64,000 nt of DNA from Siphonodentalium dalli (GCA_032622095.1 CP136068.1:112853546-112917545); one strand, 5' to 3'; positions 1-10,812 are shown, numbered from the stretch's first letter. Program-made: numbers and translations. The notes: generated from the letters alone by a model not told the origin.

Positions 1-417
1 CCGGGTGAAGGCTGGGATGTCTCTGGTGGGTATTTGGGCGGGCCAACAACCCATGCGTGAAATTGACCGAAAGAGACCGTTTTGTGAATAAGGAATCAGT
101 TTCAAAAGTCATGTTCGTGTCTAACGTGTCACTCTGATCAGTCCGATCCCGCCATGCTCTCAGCCGCCAAATCGACATCCGAACGAGCGAATTGCAAACA
201 GACATATATAGCAAGAAATCATTCATCACACTGGCACATATTTTGTTAGAATTTATCTCATAAGTACCGACATCGCCTCTCCGGATTCCACTAAGACTCT
301 CCTGCATCTACATTGAGTGACAAACGCCCGCGCATAAACGCCTCCCCCAATTCAAAATAAACACTCCCATATTCACGAAGAAACAACATCAATATTGGGC
401 GAAAAATATCGGCCGAA
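1..417. other. No gene recognised
   Basis: I see no convincing reading frame, RNA gene or repeat boundary here. The stretch ends where the AAACC/GGTTT palindrome cluster begins. Confidence 0.5.
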
Positions 418-800
418 TAATTAAACCCAAAAAACTAGGTTTTAGTCAAACCTGGGGTAGGGTGGTTTAACTTTGAATTGTTTTCAAAGTATATTTAAAG
501 GTGTATGTTCGAGGCGAGACGTATGGTACGTATAAATCATATATACCTAAGCTTATACTGATGATTATATAGCCAATTCACCACAAACAATTAGTAATAT
601 TACCATAACTTTCTCACGTTAATAAAACCTAGTTTCAACTTAAACTGAGTTTATCACAAAACTTGGTTTAAGTACGCTAAAACCAGTTTTACTCCCATAA
701 ACCTGGTTTAACTACTGTAAAACCAAGTTTAAACCCCACTTAAACCTAGTTTAAACTGGAGTTAAACCTGGTCTAGAATAACACCTAGTCTAAACCAGAG
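418..800. repeat. Cluster of AAACC(T/A)GGTTT palindromes
   Basis: Short imperfect palindromes of the type AAACCTGGTTTAA, AAACCAAGTTTAA and AAACCTAGTTTAA recur about every 25-30 bp from about 600 to 800. The same motif returns at about 2490-2620, and at about 2215 and 32760 as GGTTTAGCTGGACCG. Around 780, 2505 and 2610 the motif is followed by a shared tail resembling AGATGACGAATCCGG. This is a degenerate minisatellite or a decayed repeat, not coding. Confidence 0.5.
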
Positions 801-1189
801 ATGCCGATTCGGACCACCGGGTCTATGGGGCATTTTTGTCGTTCAGTTGCCAACTAATTGACAACTTGATTCGGTGATATGAGCATGCAGTCACACTACC
901 CTCTTACCAATCGGGCCAAAAGACAGGCCGATATAATGGTTATTGACACGTCATAAATTATCGCGAACGCGTGCACGCTCAAAGGATTTATTCATTGAGA
1001 AACAAGTGTTGCTCATGGACCATTAATCCGATCTCATTCTGGGTTTAAATCAATCTGACAAAGGGCATGTCCCTCAACACGAGTTTCACGCGCTGTTCCT
1101 CACTTTGTGATAGATTTTCTGCAAGACGCTTTAACCGCGAAGACAAACTTTGGTATATTTGATATCTGTATATATTAAATGGTATAGGA
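801..1189. other. No gene recognised
   Basis: Unassigned sequence between the palindrome cluster and an RTE-type repeat fragment. No domain-like ORF is visible. Confidence 0.4.
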
Positions 1190-1500
1190 GCTGTCTATAT
1201 GTATGTCCGTTTGTCTTTTCGCAACTGTTCTCTCATACCCCTGGACTGATTTCACCCAAATTAGGTGTGGTGACTCGGATGGCATAACTGCGTTAGATTT
1301 TAAACATTTTGTTTTAAAAATAAGAAAAATTTAATATGAAACAAAAATTAGAAAATTGTGTTGTTAATTTGAGTAAGCAGTTGAATCTAAGAACATTATT
1401 TAAAATTAAAATTAATATTTGTTTTTTTTTAATTTAATTAATATTGTTTCAAATATTAAAATGTTCAAATTATCAAAATGTGCGCAACGGTGTCGCGGGC
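1190..1500 (-). repeat. RTE-type non-LTR repeat fragment, 3' part
   Basis: Read on the minus strand, this resembles plus-strand 12580-12850. Both share GGTGTGGTGACT, a GCGTTAGATTT stretch and an AT-rich block, and both have a CAGACGGACATA-like end. Sequences pairing an 'aaatcggtc' phrase with a CAGACGGACA tail are typical of decayed RTE-like LINE tails or the SINEs that use them. The class is inferred from this style; no reverse transcriptase is present. Confidence 0.45.
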
Positions 1501-2039
1501 CCCTATCGCAAAGAGGCCGCAGGCCCCTCTGACGCCGAATGAAGGTTCCATAATCGAGTCAATCCTGGACCAAGAGGTCAGTCAAGTAAAGGCAATTTGC
1601 TTATGAGTGCACACCAGAAGCGGCATCTGAACTGGTGGAAGTGGGCAACCATGAAGAGGGACAGTTTTTAATAAAGAAATATATTACATGCGTTGCTTTT
1701 TTTCAATGTCATATATTTCCCGTCATGCAGAAAATCAAAAAGTTCCAAGGTTTTGAGCTGGTGGAATATTATTAGGAATTTATGGGCGTAGCCAGAGTGG
1801 ACATGTATGACAGGATCTAGATCAAAATAAGTTATCAAATTTGACTCATATAGAGTATAAGTTTAGGATTGCAAACTAAATGTTTAGCATATCTGGTCAT
1901 GCAGTAGCACCGTGTTGGTGTCACAATTAAAACGCTGAACCCTTCAAATGAATTCGTAGAAAACACCAGTATTGTGATTGCCACAAGCCAAACAAAAAAT
2001 CACAAGATAGTTGTAAAAATCATATAGGAACATGTCCAT
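1501..2039. other. No gene; fragment of foldback repeat at 1722-1830
   Basis: Bases 1722-1830 match one arm of the inverted-repeat element at 9629-10126: shared AAAAAGTTCCAAGG, then a TTGGTGGAAT-like block and GGGCG(T/G)AG. No coding evidence. Confidence 0.4.
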
Positions 2040-2270
2040 ATCGTACCAAAGCTCGCGTGCGAACGAATCAACAGTGACATGATAAAACCAGTCGGCAGTC
2101 ACTTAAAGGCGCCGTCACTCGAGATTATCTACAGCTCCACCCTTTGACTGATTGTTTGACAATTCTATACCGCGATGAAGAAAAGACGGATTCGTCATCT
2201 TAAGTTTAGCCTCGGTAAAGCTGGTTTAGCTGGACCGCCGAATTAGATGGTTTAGTTGCCGGTTTAAGCT
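2040..2270. repeat. Dispersed repeat, also at 32600-32800
   Basis: Both copies carry, in the same order, TACAGCTCCACCC, a CGTCAT block and GGTTTAGCTGGACCG followed by CGAATTA. Spacing is similar but identity is only moderate, so this is an old repeat. The second copy lies in intron 1 of the Reeler gene. Confidence 0.45.
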
Positions 2271-2640
2271 TATAAAACGCAAACAAATATCGAAATTGAC
2301 AAAACCTTATCACCACACACTTTATTAGTGTGAGTGCCTCTCGCTTATAAATTTCCAATCAAAATATGCTCGCTGTCGTAATTATTGATTTTCGCAATCA
2401 ATAAAACGAGGCGGTTCGCATTAGGAGAGTACGATTAATTATCTCGACGATACAGAGACACTACAGTACTGCTAAACCACTGATCTGGCTGGACCAGGTT
2501 TAAACCAGAGATGACAAATACGTCACATATACCTGCGGTCTCGGGCTTAAACCACGGATTTAGCTGACTCACGGCGGTTTAAACTTAGAGGTTTTCTAAG
2601 ACAAGGTTTAAACCTGAGATGACGAATCCGGCCATTGTGT

Positions 2641-3552
2641 ACGTTGGCAAGGTGGCATTTAAGAATAACGAAGTGTTTTCTCAACATATTTTATTTTGTG
2701 AAATATGACCTAGTTTGCGTCTAATAAACCTGGAATATTGTTATCACTGTCTGATTTATGCGTCTATGTGAATCGGACAAGTTGTTATAATATCCGAAAA
2801 TCGGCAGATGACTAAGCATTGATATTTTCCTCTGCAAGAAATGGTAATCTGCAGTGATCTGATCAACTTCAGCCAGCAACAGACTGAGGGCAATGGGGTT
2901 ACACTTGACATGCACGGCGGTGTTTTGAATTTCAACAGACAGATACTTAAGTTTCACATAATTATAAACCGCCCGAGTAACTCACAAGGGTCACCCACTG
3001 GTGTTTACGATTACGAGACGTGCAACAGTGTAGCAATTAGTCGGAATTATGACGTCACAGATCAGTCATGACTCATGGCGAGTCAGTCACAAGTTTGTTG
3101 GCTACAACGTACAAGTACCTGTACAAGGGACGGATGGATCATATTCGTCTATTTTCATCGAAACGTGATCTGAGAACCATGTCGCCATGACATATCGAAC
3201 AGTTACGGAGTCTGCTACTGTTTGATAAAACCGTCGGCGACGCTGTGATATTGTTGTGATATACGTATGGAATGGCAGCTTACCGCACACTATTTACGTA
3301 CTGTACAACAGGTTTGGGAACAGAATTTAGCTTTATTCACATAACGCAGCGTACGAGCTGATAATTACATACAATTTGCGCGATATTTATGATGGTGATA
3401 AAGAAATGTCTGAGTGAAGCATAAATTTAACTATACTAGCCTGATCGGGATAAAAAAGACCAATCGGTCTTCCTGGCACAGTGCTCATTGTTGTAAGAGA
3501 GAGAACTCTAAATTTTTTGACAACTGAAATATTTGTACATGTATGTTTATTT
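2641..3552. other. No gene recognised
   Basis: Only short overlapping ORFs (up to 78 codons) on both strands, with no recognisable domain and no splice-site support. Confidence 0.4.
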
Positions 3553-4105
3553 TTGAATATTCTCAGTAAATAATTATTCGGTGTCTTGCACAAGAAATCA
3601 GAATTAATTTTGTTTAAGTATTGATTGAAAGATAATAATAGAATAGTTTAGAGTGACTCCCCTTATCCCAGATGCATGCTGGCTGTGAAAGGCCGATCGG
3701 TCTATATTAGCCCGATTGGGCTATAATATACCGATCGTTCTATTATAGGTCAATAAGTGGTTCACCCAGACATGTTTAAGATATCTGATTTATGTTTATA
3801 CGATTCAAGCCCATTAGTGCCCGCTTACAAAAATATATCTGCGATAAATCACAAACCATTGCGACTAATCGCTAACCTTTGCAAGTAGTTGGCGATTTAT
3901 CAGAAATATGTTGTCGAATTATCACAAAGTTGTTTTAATTTTGAATATTCTGAATATTTTGAATAATTAAACGGAGTCTTGCAAAGAAATCAGAATTAAT
4001 TTTGTTTAGGTATTGGTTGAAATATAACAATAGAACCGTTAGAGTGACTCCCCTTATCCCAGATACATATTGGCTGTGAAAGACCGATCGGTCTATTTTA
4101 ACCTG
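3553..4105 (+). repeat. Two direct copies of a roughly 140-bp block
   Basis: The block at 3553-3735 is repeated at about 3950-4105. Both hold TCTTGCA, AGAAATCAGAATTAATTTTG, AGAGTGACTCCCCTTATCCC and CCGATCGGTCTAT in order, about 390 bp apart. Divergence is modest. The second copy runs directly into the small TA-flanked element at 4115. Confidence 0.6.
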
Positions 4106-4114
4106 ATTGGGCTA

Positions 4115-4257
4115 AACATCGAATTAAGTGCAAAAACAAGATCGAGGTTCTATACTAATAAAAGTAATATAATGCGGAGTATTTCATTTTACACCGTGCA
4201 AGAGATAACATGATCTCGAAGAATTATCGATCGGGGTTTTGTACTTAATTCGATGTT
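4115..4257. mobile_element. MITE, 143 bp, TA target duplication
   Basis: The terminal inverted repeats start AACATCGAATTAAGT and end with the complement ACTTAATTCGATGTT, continuing with one or two mismatches through CAAAA. TA dinucleotides flank both ends (4113-4114 and 4258-4259). The element is too short to encode anything. TA duplication with short inverted ends fits a Tc1/mariner-type non-autonomous element; the superfamily is inferred. Confidence 0.65.
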
Positions 4258-4329
4258 TAAACGCATTGGCATCATTTGGAATCTAACATGTCACATCGTT
4301 AATTTTTTTCATAATTTAGAGGGCTTGTA

Positions 4330-4620
4330 CCTGGGCAGGTTATCCACATGGTACCTATATATTTGGTACTCTGGGCACCAAATACCTAGGTACTATGCAT
4401 AGTACCTAGATATTTGGTACTCCAGAGTACCAGAACATAGTAAATGTCTTGATATTTGGTACCCCAGAGTACCTGGATATTTGTACTCCAGAGTACCAAC
4501 AATATTTGATACTCCAGAGTACCATATTTGGTACCCAATAGTACAAACAATTTGGTGACCCCACGGGACAAGTTCAGTACCTACGTATGTACTCTAGAGT
4601 ACCTATTGTTTCAAGAGTGT
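4330..4620. repeat. Palindromic minisatellite based on GGTACTCCAGAGTACC
   Basis: Variants of the 16-bp palindrome GGTACTCCAGAGTACC, often preceded by ATATTTG, occur at least six times with irregular spacing. Because each unit is self-complementary, the strand could form many alternative small hairpins. The apparent ORFs here only translate the repeat. Confidence 0.7.
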
Positions 4621-5313
4621 AGGCTGGCCTTTGTAACATTACCACCGAGATTCTACTCCGTGGTTGCATTGACTGTTTGTTTGATTGATTGTGTGTTTAA
4701 TGTTTCAGCAACAAAGGCGATATCACGACATTGCCAGTTTTAGTGGTGGAGGAAATCCACACACTTACTGCTAATCTAACCTAACAGTGATTTCAATGGT
4801 TGATAAACTCATCGACCACGTGCGGTCAACAACCGGCCATCGGCGAGTAACTGGCAACTCCACCAGATAACGATTTAGAGTTACAAAGTCCATTATGGAA
4901 ACATGTGTATTTGAACGCTCATCGCCAGCGCTGGAGGGCGAGACGGCTTGGAGTTGTAAATGTACCCCTAACCGACTGAGCCAACGAGATCCGCCTCTTG
5001 GTGCCACTGAACTCTCACTTCACGATAATATGACCATTTTCAGATGAGTACGAATTCAAATTATTTGTGAACTTCAAACTCTCTTCTATCTAAAAAATTA
5101 CTCTCAAATTCTCTCTTTTTCTCTAACTGATCTCATATTAATATGCTCAATACCGACTGAATTTCTCTGTATCTTATTCTCACTTTAACCGTTTATTCCC
5201 CATAACTTAATATTTACACACATATCGAACGAGCCCACTCCGTGCGTTACGCTAACCATAAACATCAGCTGAAACACGTCACACTTACACCAAACAAACA
5301 AACATTGGCGGTG
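4621..5313. other. No gene recognised
   Basis: Unassigned sequence upstream of the TTAA-flanked element; only short ORFs without domain character. Confidence 0.35.
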
Positions 5314-5343
5314 TTAACCCTTTACCCAACAGAACGGTCATGT

Positions 5344-5412
5344 GCCAATGCATTCTCTTATATATGCGAGTCGACCATAGGTCGCCTCGCATATATAAGA
5401 GAATGCATTGGC
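5344..5412. repeat. 69-nt hairpin, copy 1
   Basis: Two 27-nt arms beginning GCCAATGCATTCTC pair perfectly. The 15-nt centre pairs further as CGACC/GGTCG around an ATA loop, leaving a single T/C mismatch. It pairs in reversed orientation with the copy at 5492-5560. Confidence 0.85.
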
Positions 5413-5491
5413 TTAACACATTAAAAATTATAAAATTGTTAAAGAATGTAAGAAAAAATGGTAAAAAGTGTTAAAAAAAGTATTTTTTTAG

Positions 5492-5560
5492 GCCAATGCA
5501 TTCTCTTATATATGCGAGGCGACCTATGGTCGACTCGCATATATAAGAGAATGCATTGGC
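5492..5560. repeat. 69-nt hairpin, copy 2 (reversed)
   Basis: Reverse complement of the hairpin at 5344-5412, with the same 27-nt arms and the centre reading GCGACCTATGGTCGA. Confidence 0.85.
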
Positions 5561-5894
5561 ACAGGGCATAACTGTAACTATCACAATGTGGTCAAGGAGC
5601 CGGTTCCAATGATATCCATATTTGTATGGTTCTATTGAGACAGACCGAAGATATTTTAGGTTGTTGAAGCTTTATTTGGCCGGTTTTGGCCGTTTTGTTG
5701 GGTAAAGGGTTAAGTAGATTCAAAGTGCTATAGCCTTACAAGGCAATAACATCCGGGATTCTACAGTAGGCTGTAGTTACAGTGATAATTAACGATCCTT
5801 GAATTTGTCGTGAGCTTAAGATGTTTTCGACATGCCAGCTAAGTACGTGCTAAATAAACGTCATTCCTGTTATTGTACAGACTAACCCCGCAGA

Positions 5895-5901
5895 TATAAA
5901 A
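5895..5901 (+). promoter_or_regulatory. TATA box for the 6025-7908 gene
   Basis: TATAAAA lies 124 bp before the ATG at 6025, which would place transcription start near 5925 and give about 100 nt of 5' UTR. Position and perfect match support it; no other core element is clear. Confidence 0.45.
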
Positions 5902-6024
5902 ACACGAACGTCGGCACCGCTTCTTCGATCTGAACGGAATTGCAGACTGTGCGCACAACCATTTAAGGCTCATCCTACATATTACGACGGGAGTTCTGAG
6001 TTACTCAGTAAGTTATAATTTAAA

Positions 6025-7908
6025 ATGAGCTCCATTCGTGTTACCAAAGGATGTGGACGTCGTGGAACGACTGTGTCTAAAATGCTTGATAACGCGACCT
6101 CCATTAAAAACAAACTTATGTCACAGGTTCGCAGATTAGCTGTAACTGAACCCCCCGTGGGAGATAATGACAGAGCAGGAGACGATCAACAGGACGACAA
6201 CGAGACAGACGACAGTTGCTCATGTGTTGAGCGCAGACTCGGAAATTTGACAGGTGAAACGACTGGTGGAGACAAGACTAAATTCGTACGCCCCACTGAA
6301 TTTCACTTGGTTGAGAAACGAGACAAGAAAAGGCCCACTTCACCGATGAGGGCTAGATCATGGTCGAACATCACACGTGTTGGAATTCGGAAATCTACAT
6401 CCCGTCAAGAGAATAAAGTTCCCGAGAAGATGACTCCACCGGCTACAGGCGGACATTTCCGCCGGCAAACGCCGAAAATGTTTGGAGGATTTAAACAATT
6501 TGTATCGCACAGTGATCCTGCGAAAAACTCCAATTCACCAAGAAGCAGCAAGAGGAACTGGAACGAGCACAACAATTGTTCCAAACAATACGTGAAGGTA
6601 CATACAATCAAGGCCAATGTCATTAAAACCCCAGGGCAGCCGCACATTATTGTTCAACTTCCAGGTATTCGTCACGATATGAATAAAGTTCCCGAGAAGA
6701 TGACTCCACCGGCTACAGGCGGACATTTCCGCCGGCAAACGCCGAAAATGTTTGGAGGATTTAAACAATTTGTATCGCACAGTGATCCTGCGAAAAACTC
6801 CAATTCACCAAGAGGCAGCAAGAGGAACTGGAACGAGCACAACAATTGTTCCAAACAATACGTGAAGGTACATACAATCAAGGCCAATGTCATTAAAACC
6901 CCAGGGCAGCCGCACATTATTGTTCAACTTCCAGGTATTCGTCACGATATGAATAAAGTTCCCGAGAAGATGACTCCACCGGCTACAGGCGGACATTTCC
7001 GCCGGCAAACGCCGAAAATGTTTGGAGGATTTAAACAATTTGTATCGCACAGTGATCCTGCGATAAACTCCAATTCACCAAGAAGCAGCAAGAGGAACTG
7101 GAACGAGCACAACAATTGTTCCAAACAATACGTGAAGGTACATACAATCAAGGCCAATGTCATTAAAACCCCAGGGCAGCCGCACATTATTGTTCAACTT
7201 CCAGGTATTCGTCACGATATGACGGTCGTTACCGATGTAAACGGGTTATTTTCTGATATACAATACGATATGTTGGATGCTGGTCGCATATCACGTGTGC
7301 CAAAATTTGCATCTATGGATGTACCGAAACCATCAGTTGATTGCCAAACTTTCAAAGAAGGCGCTAATACAGCCCACGGAGAACTAATACACGGAAGCGA
7401 CGGAGGGATGGAAAATATACGCAGCAGTTGCAAAGCACGTAACAGTAATGACGCACTAACGACATATGGGCATAATATGGATCAGCTTGATAGTAAGATA
7501 AGACACAGTGCTCGAAAAATGTCACGAGTTACTCAAATGTGTGAAAAAGTGAGAAGTGTTGACGACGAACTATCAGGATGTGCATATCAGGGGACAAACT
7601 ACATTGACAGTAAGGGAGGACATGGTCCTCGAAAGAGAGAAACATTGTTACAGAATTACCAAAAGGCACACAACGTTGATTGTGTACTGTGTGATGACGG
7701 GGGAGCTACCATTGTACAGCACAGTGAAAGCGTCGACATTACATGTAGTGATGGAGGACAGAGTGATCCAAAAAGGTCAAGATATCCACTTGGCGCACAC
7801 AATAGACGATTGACGATTTGTTGGTTGATACACAGACGAACAACGGACTCCTGGATGAAAGACGGTCGTACACGAGCTGGTCTGATCACGAACCGAGCGT
7901 CGAGATAA
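6025..7908 (+). CDS. Hypothetical 627-aa protein with three 90-residue repeats
   Basis: This is one of the longest ORFs in the window and is too long to be chance in AT-rich DNA. I do not recognise the family. The N-terminus is basic, followed by an acidic Asp/Glu/Gln stretch at about residues 48-64 and Ser/Arg-rich sequence. Residues about 130-399 are three nearly identical 90-residue units holding KVPEKMTPPATGGHFRR, KMFGGFKQFVSHSDP and GQPHIIVQLPGIRHDM. The C-terminal 228 residues are hydrophilic, with scattered Cys and His but no clear zinc-finger spacing. There is no signal peptide or membrane segment, so a cytosolic or nuclear protein is likely. A TATA box sits upstream and AATAAA 203 bp after the stop, fitting a single-exon gene. 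The last ~35 residues may be out of frame (see findings). Confidence 0.7.
   Translation: MSSIRVTKGCGRRGTTVSKMLDNATSIKNKLMSQVRRLAVTEPPVGDNDRAGDDQQDDNETDDSCSCVERRLGNLTGETTGGDKTKFVRPTEFHLVEKRDKKRPTSPMRARSWSNITRVGIRKSTSRQENKVPEKMTPPATGGHFRRQTPKMFGGFKQFVSHSDPAKNSNSPRSSKRNWNEHNNCSKQYVKVHTIKANVIKTPGQPHIIVQLPGIRHDMNKVPEKMTPPATGGHFRRQTPKMFGGFKQFVSHSDPAKNSNSPRGSKRNWNEHNNCSKQYVKVHTIKANVIKTPGQPHIIVQLPGIRHDMNKVPEKMTPPATGGHFRRQTPKMFGGFKQFVSHSDPAINSNSPRSSKRNWNEHNNCSKQYVKVHTIKANVIKTPGQPHIIVQLPGIRHDMTVVTDVNGLFSDIQYDMLDAGRISRVPKFASMDVPKPSVDCQTFKEGANTAHGELIHGSDGGMENIRSSCKARNSNDALTTYGHNMDQLDSKIRHSARKMSRVTQMCEKVRSVDDELSGCAYQGTNYIDSKGGHGPRKRETLLQNYQKAHNVDCVLCDDGGATIVQHSESVDITCSDGGQSDPKRSRYPLGAHNRRLTICWLIHRRTTDSWMKDGRTRAGLITNRASR
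6411..7220 (+). repeat. Three tandem 270-bp in-frame repeats
   Basis: Units 6411-6680, 6681-6950 and 6951-7220 are each exactly 270 bp (90 codons) and differ by only a few bases. Unit 2 has GGCAGC where units 1 and 3 have AGCAGC (Ser to Gly). Unit 3 has ATA where the others have AAA (Lys to Ile). Near identity at silent sites implies very recent duplication or gene conversion. Confidence 0.95.
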
Positions 7909-8110
7909 GCAATATCAACCCCGTAGATCGTCTTTATGCAGGCGTGCCCGCTTGGTGGAAGGGTATCTAATCCAGAACGAACTAACTTTATATTTGGTTA
8001 CTTAAATAGATCGCGAATACAGGAATGTCTGTTAAGGCTAAACACTCTTCGTGCGAGTTCGAAATCGGTGGTCCACGAGACAGTCATACCGGCATTGCAT
8101 CAGTCTGGAC

Positions 8111-8116
8111 AATAAA
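8111..8116 (+). terminator. Polyadenylation signal AATAAA
   Basis: AATAAA lies 203 bp downstream of the stop codon at 7908 and could end the transcript of that gene. Confidence 0.4.
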
Positions 8117-8220
8117 CGACACAGGAGCCATTGGAGATGTGTGTTTCTAGGTTCATGTACATGTACAACACATTCATGGATTGTTTAGAGCGATGGCCAC
8201 CACCACGTTACCGTCTATAT

Positions 8221-8731
8221 CACCCCTGGGCAAGTGGTCCTGCTAATATGCCATGGTGATGCTGAATTTCTATGATGCGGGTAGAGTAAACTGATGCCGT
8301 TACGAAAATCTACCGTTATTTTTTCTAAAGTTGTCATTTTCGCGGTGTTTGGCCAATCCGAGCGATTTGTGAGGAAAAAAAACAGTGTGTTTATGAAACA
8401 TACAAGATATAGTTTTTAAAAATATAATAATGTCTGCAATGGTGTTTCTGAAACGACGTGAATAGCCATCTTGATTATAGTCGATTTCCAACAACTAATA
8501 CAACCATGCAGTATTAAAGATATTTCGAAATAACAGTTTTATATGCTTGGTACGCATAATGTATTTTCCTGGATATGTTCAGATTATCAGAACACCGCGA
8601 AAAAAAACAAATTGAAAAAAATATAACGGTACTTTTTGTTAACAGCATCAGTTTGCCCTAACAGCAGCATAGCAATTAAGCAGGACCCAACCGTATCATA
8701 GCACATTGTGAGGATCACTTGACCAGGGGTG
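8221..8731. mobile_element. Inverted-repeat element, 511 bp
   Basis: The left end starts CACCCCTGG and the right end finishes CCAGGGGTG, each flanked by TATAT. The ends stay inverted-repeat-like for about 130 bp at moderate identity; both contain a TCGCGGTGTT block and a GTCCTGCTAAT/GTCCTGCTTAAT block when read inward. One related end lies alone at about 19025-19165. There is no coding capacity. Whether the duplication is TA or TATAT cannot be decided. Confidence 0.6.
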
Positions 8732-9628
8732 TATATGTAGGTATAAGTTGATAGAATACAATTTTAACTCAGCAGAGTTTCGACCGACACACTATATGAA
8801 ACAACAATACCTGAACATAACTAAGGGATACTATCGGGTTTTCCTAATGTAATTACGACGTAAAGGCCTTATAACGAATCACAAACTTAAGCGCTTATCA
8901 GCAGTTTGTAATTCGGAGACATAAACTCATTTTCATTATAATTACATGTTGTTTGTGTCGTTCATTGAGCACATCAGCGTACTTTGCACTAATACATGGC
9001 TCAAATTCATTAAATTGTTGCATATCTTGGGTTGACTATAAAAACAGATGGTTCCATAAATGGCCGGATTTATTGTGCAGTCCCCCTTTAAAGATATCAA
9101 GACTATTACTTATATATAGTTGCATATCATTGAACAAAAAAATCTGAAAGTGTATTTCGAGTTGTAAATATCGTTAATTATAGGGAATTTATAGTGACGT
9201 TGCCGCAACGTCATGACGAAAGTCTTACATTCAACGTTCACTTCCGCCCTAATGTGATTATCCTAGTCAAATACATTTGCCTTTTGGAAGTCAATGGCAA
9301 AATACTATAGACAATGAAGTGGATGGAATTATTGCATGCATGTATATACTGTTTTTATTACATACCAATTAAATTAGTCAAAGAATGATATACATATTAA
9401 CATGCCTCCAGTCAGACCCATTCCTGTCACTCGCAGTTTCCGCAAATACAATCCAGTTATGATTGCAGTCGAATCCATGCACATTCACAATTTTCACAGG
9501 GAGCACGTGCCGTCATTTATATAAAATTGATTTGTATCTACTTGTGCGGTAAATAAACACACAGGCAAATATACCATATGAGCTTTCTGAAATCGATCAA
9601 AACAAACACACAGATATTCAATACTAGA
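8732..9628. other. No gene; one perfect 19-bp palindrome
   Basis: Unassigned sequence. At 9195-9213 there is a perfect palindrome, TGACGTTGCCGCAACGTCA, with TGACG half-sites resembling CREB/bZIP sites. No gene stands next to it. Confidence 0.4.
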
Positions 9629-10126
9629 TGATACCATGAATCTTTACACTGTCTAACGCCCGTAGAGATCATATTCCACCAATACAAAACCTTGGAGCTT
9701 TTTGAAGTTTTGACAGGGAACATTATAAATATGAAAAGCTAACGCAGGGTATTTCTTAGTTACTATATGTTCCTTAATAATGTACTTTACTGTAGGTGAA
9801 GGTCATAACTAGAAATGTTACGACTTTGTGAGCAATTTTGCTTTGCGTCGCTTTCAATTGTGGAATTTATCTTGGGTAATTAATTCAATGTTTATTGCGA
9901 TATCGTCTCAGAAAAGTCACAGTAAAGCATGCAATTTCGAGTTGGGACCTTCAACTACAGTCAAATACATTATTAAGGAACAGATAATAAATAATAAATA
10001 TTTTCCCCGCGTTATTGTTTCGACTTTATAAGGTTCCCTGTCAAAATTTCAAAAAGTTCCAAGGCTTTGTATTGGTGGAATACGATATATACGGGCGGTA
10101 GTCAGAGTAGTGATTGATGGCATGAT
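9629..10126. mobile_element. Foldback element, about 500 bp
   Basis: Sequence 9629-9722 returns as reverse complement at 10031-10126 (GTTCCCTGTCAAAA and CCAAGG blocks). Further in, 9768-9803 pairs with 9948-9985 (GTTCCTTAATAATGTA against TACATTATTAAGGAAC). The element is mostly long imperfect inverted repeats around a short centre. A related arm occurs at 1722-1830. Confidence 0.6.
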
Positions 10127-10329
10127 CTAATTTAATACACCCACGTTTGAAAATGTGTCTTCTCTCTGAACTTCATGTATTGATTCGTGATTGTAATATA
10201 TAGAGGATCTACAACGAGTATCCAGCCTATAGCGAAATTTATAAAAACGAGACCAGACTTAATTTACTGTAAGTTTTGTAATTTTCGATATACGCTTGGG
10301 ACGAGTTGTAGATTATATGTATTACTTAA

Positions 10330-10812
10330 AGACACGGTTGGCCTTGGCGGTGGGTATCCTGTGAAAATATCTCCACCCGTCAAAAGCCGCCACAAACAGA
10401 AATAACATCAAAATGTAGATATACTTTGTCCGTATACAAATAAGAAATATCGCATAAACAGTATGTTATGGTCATATGTTTGACCATTGTTATGTAAACA
10501 AAAGCGTAAAAAGTTACTTTTCTGGTGTTTGTTTATATTATGATGGTAAACATAAAGAGCGTTCCTTGTTGGTGAATACCTGATATGGAACTAATAAAGA
10601 GCGTTTATGCCATTTGTGTGCGATTAGCCAGTAGCATTGTGTTGTCTTCATTGTACCCTTGCTTAGGTAAAATATAGTAGGTCTTTATGATAACATGCCG
10701 TTTACGCGATGGTCGTGGTATATATGAACGGAACTGTATGCGTTTTACTGTTTTTCTGTTTACGGTTTGGAACAAATATGAATATTTTCGACAATTAAGG
10801 CCGCACGTGCCT
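10330..10812 (+). mobile_element. TTAA-483 element, copy 1
   Basis: A 483-bp non-autonomous element with short terminal inverted repeats (AGACACG at the left, CGTGCCT at the right) flanked by TTAA on both sides (10326-10329 and 10813-10816). Copies of 483 bp (19623, reverse), 471 bp (35303) and 525 bp (40416) share the flanking TTAA. The centre holds two direct AAAGAGCGTT motifs 42 bp apart (10554 and 10596). TTAA targeting suggests piggyBac or Kolobok-type mobilisation; this is inferred, as no transposase is present. Confidence 0.85.

Larger units (their letters stand above)
5318..5709. mobile_element. TTAA-flanked MITE (piggyBac-like ends) with two 69-nt hairpins
   Basis: The element has 14-bp perfect terminal inverted repeats, CCCTTTACCCAACA at the left and its complement at 5696-5709. 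It is flanked on both sides by TTAA (5314-5317 and 5710-5713), the target duplication of piggyBac-type elements, which also commonly start with CCC. Inside are two near-perfect hairpins (5344-5412 and 5492-5560) in opposite orientation. The same hairpins occur in a different element family at 29.5 and 49.3 kb. No coding capacity. Confidence 0.8.

Noticed and set aside
5344-5560. CRISPR-like repeats
   Set aside because: The repeated units are long palindromes within transposon ends, only two per locus, without regular spacers.
6405-7187. Repeated minus-strand ORFs of about 81 codons
   Set aside because: They are shadows of the 270-bp tandem repeats in the plus-strand gene.
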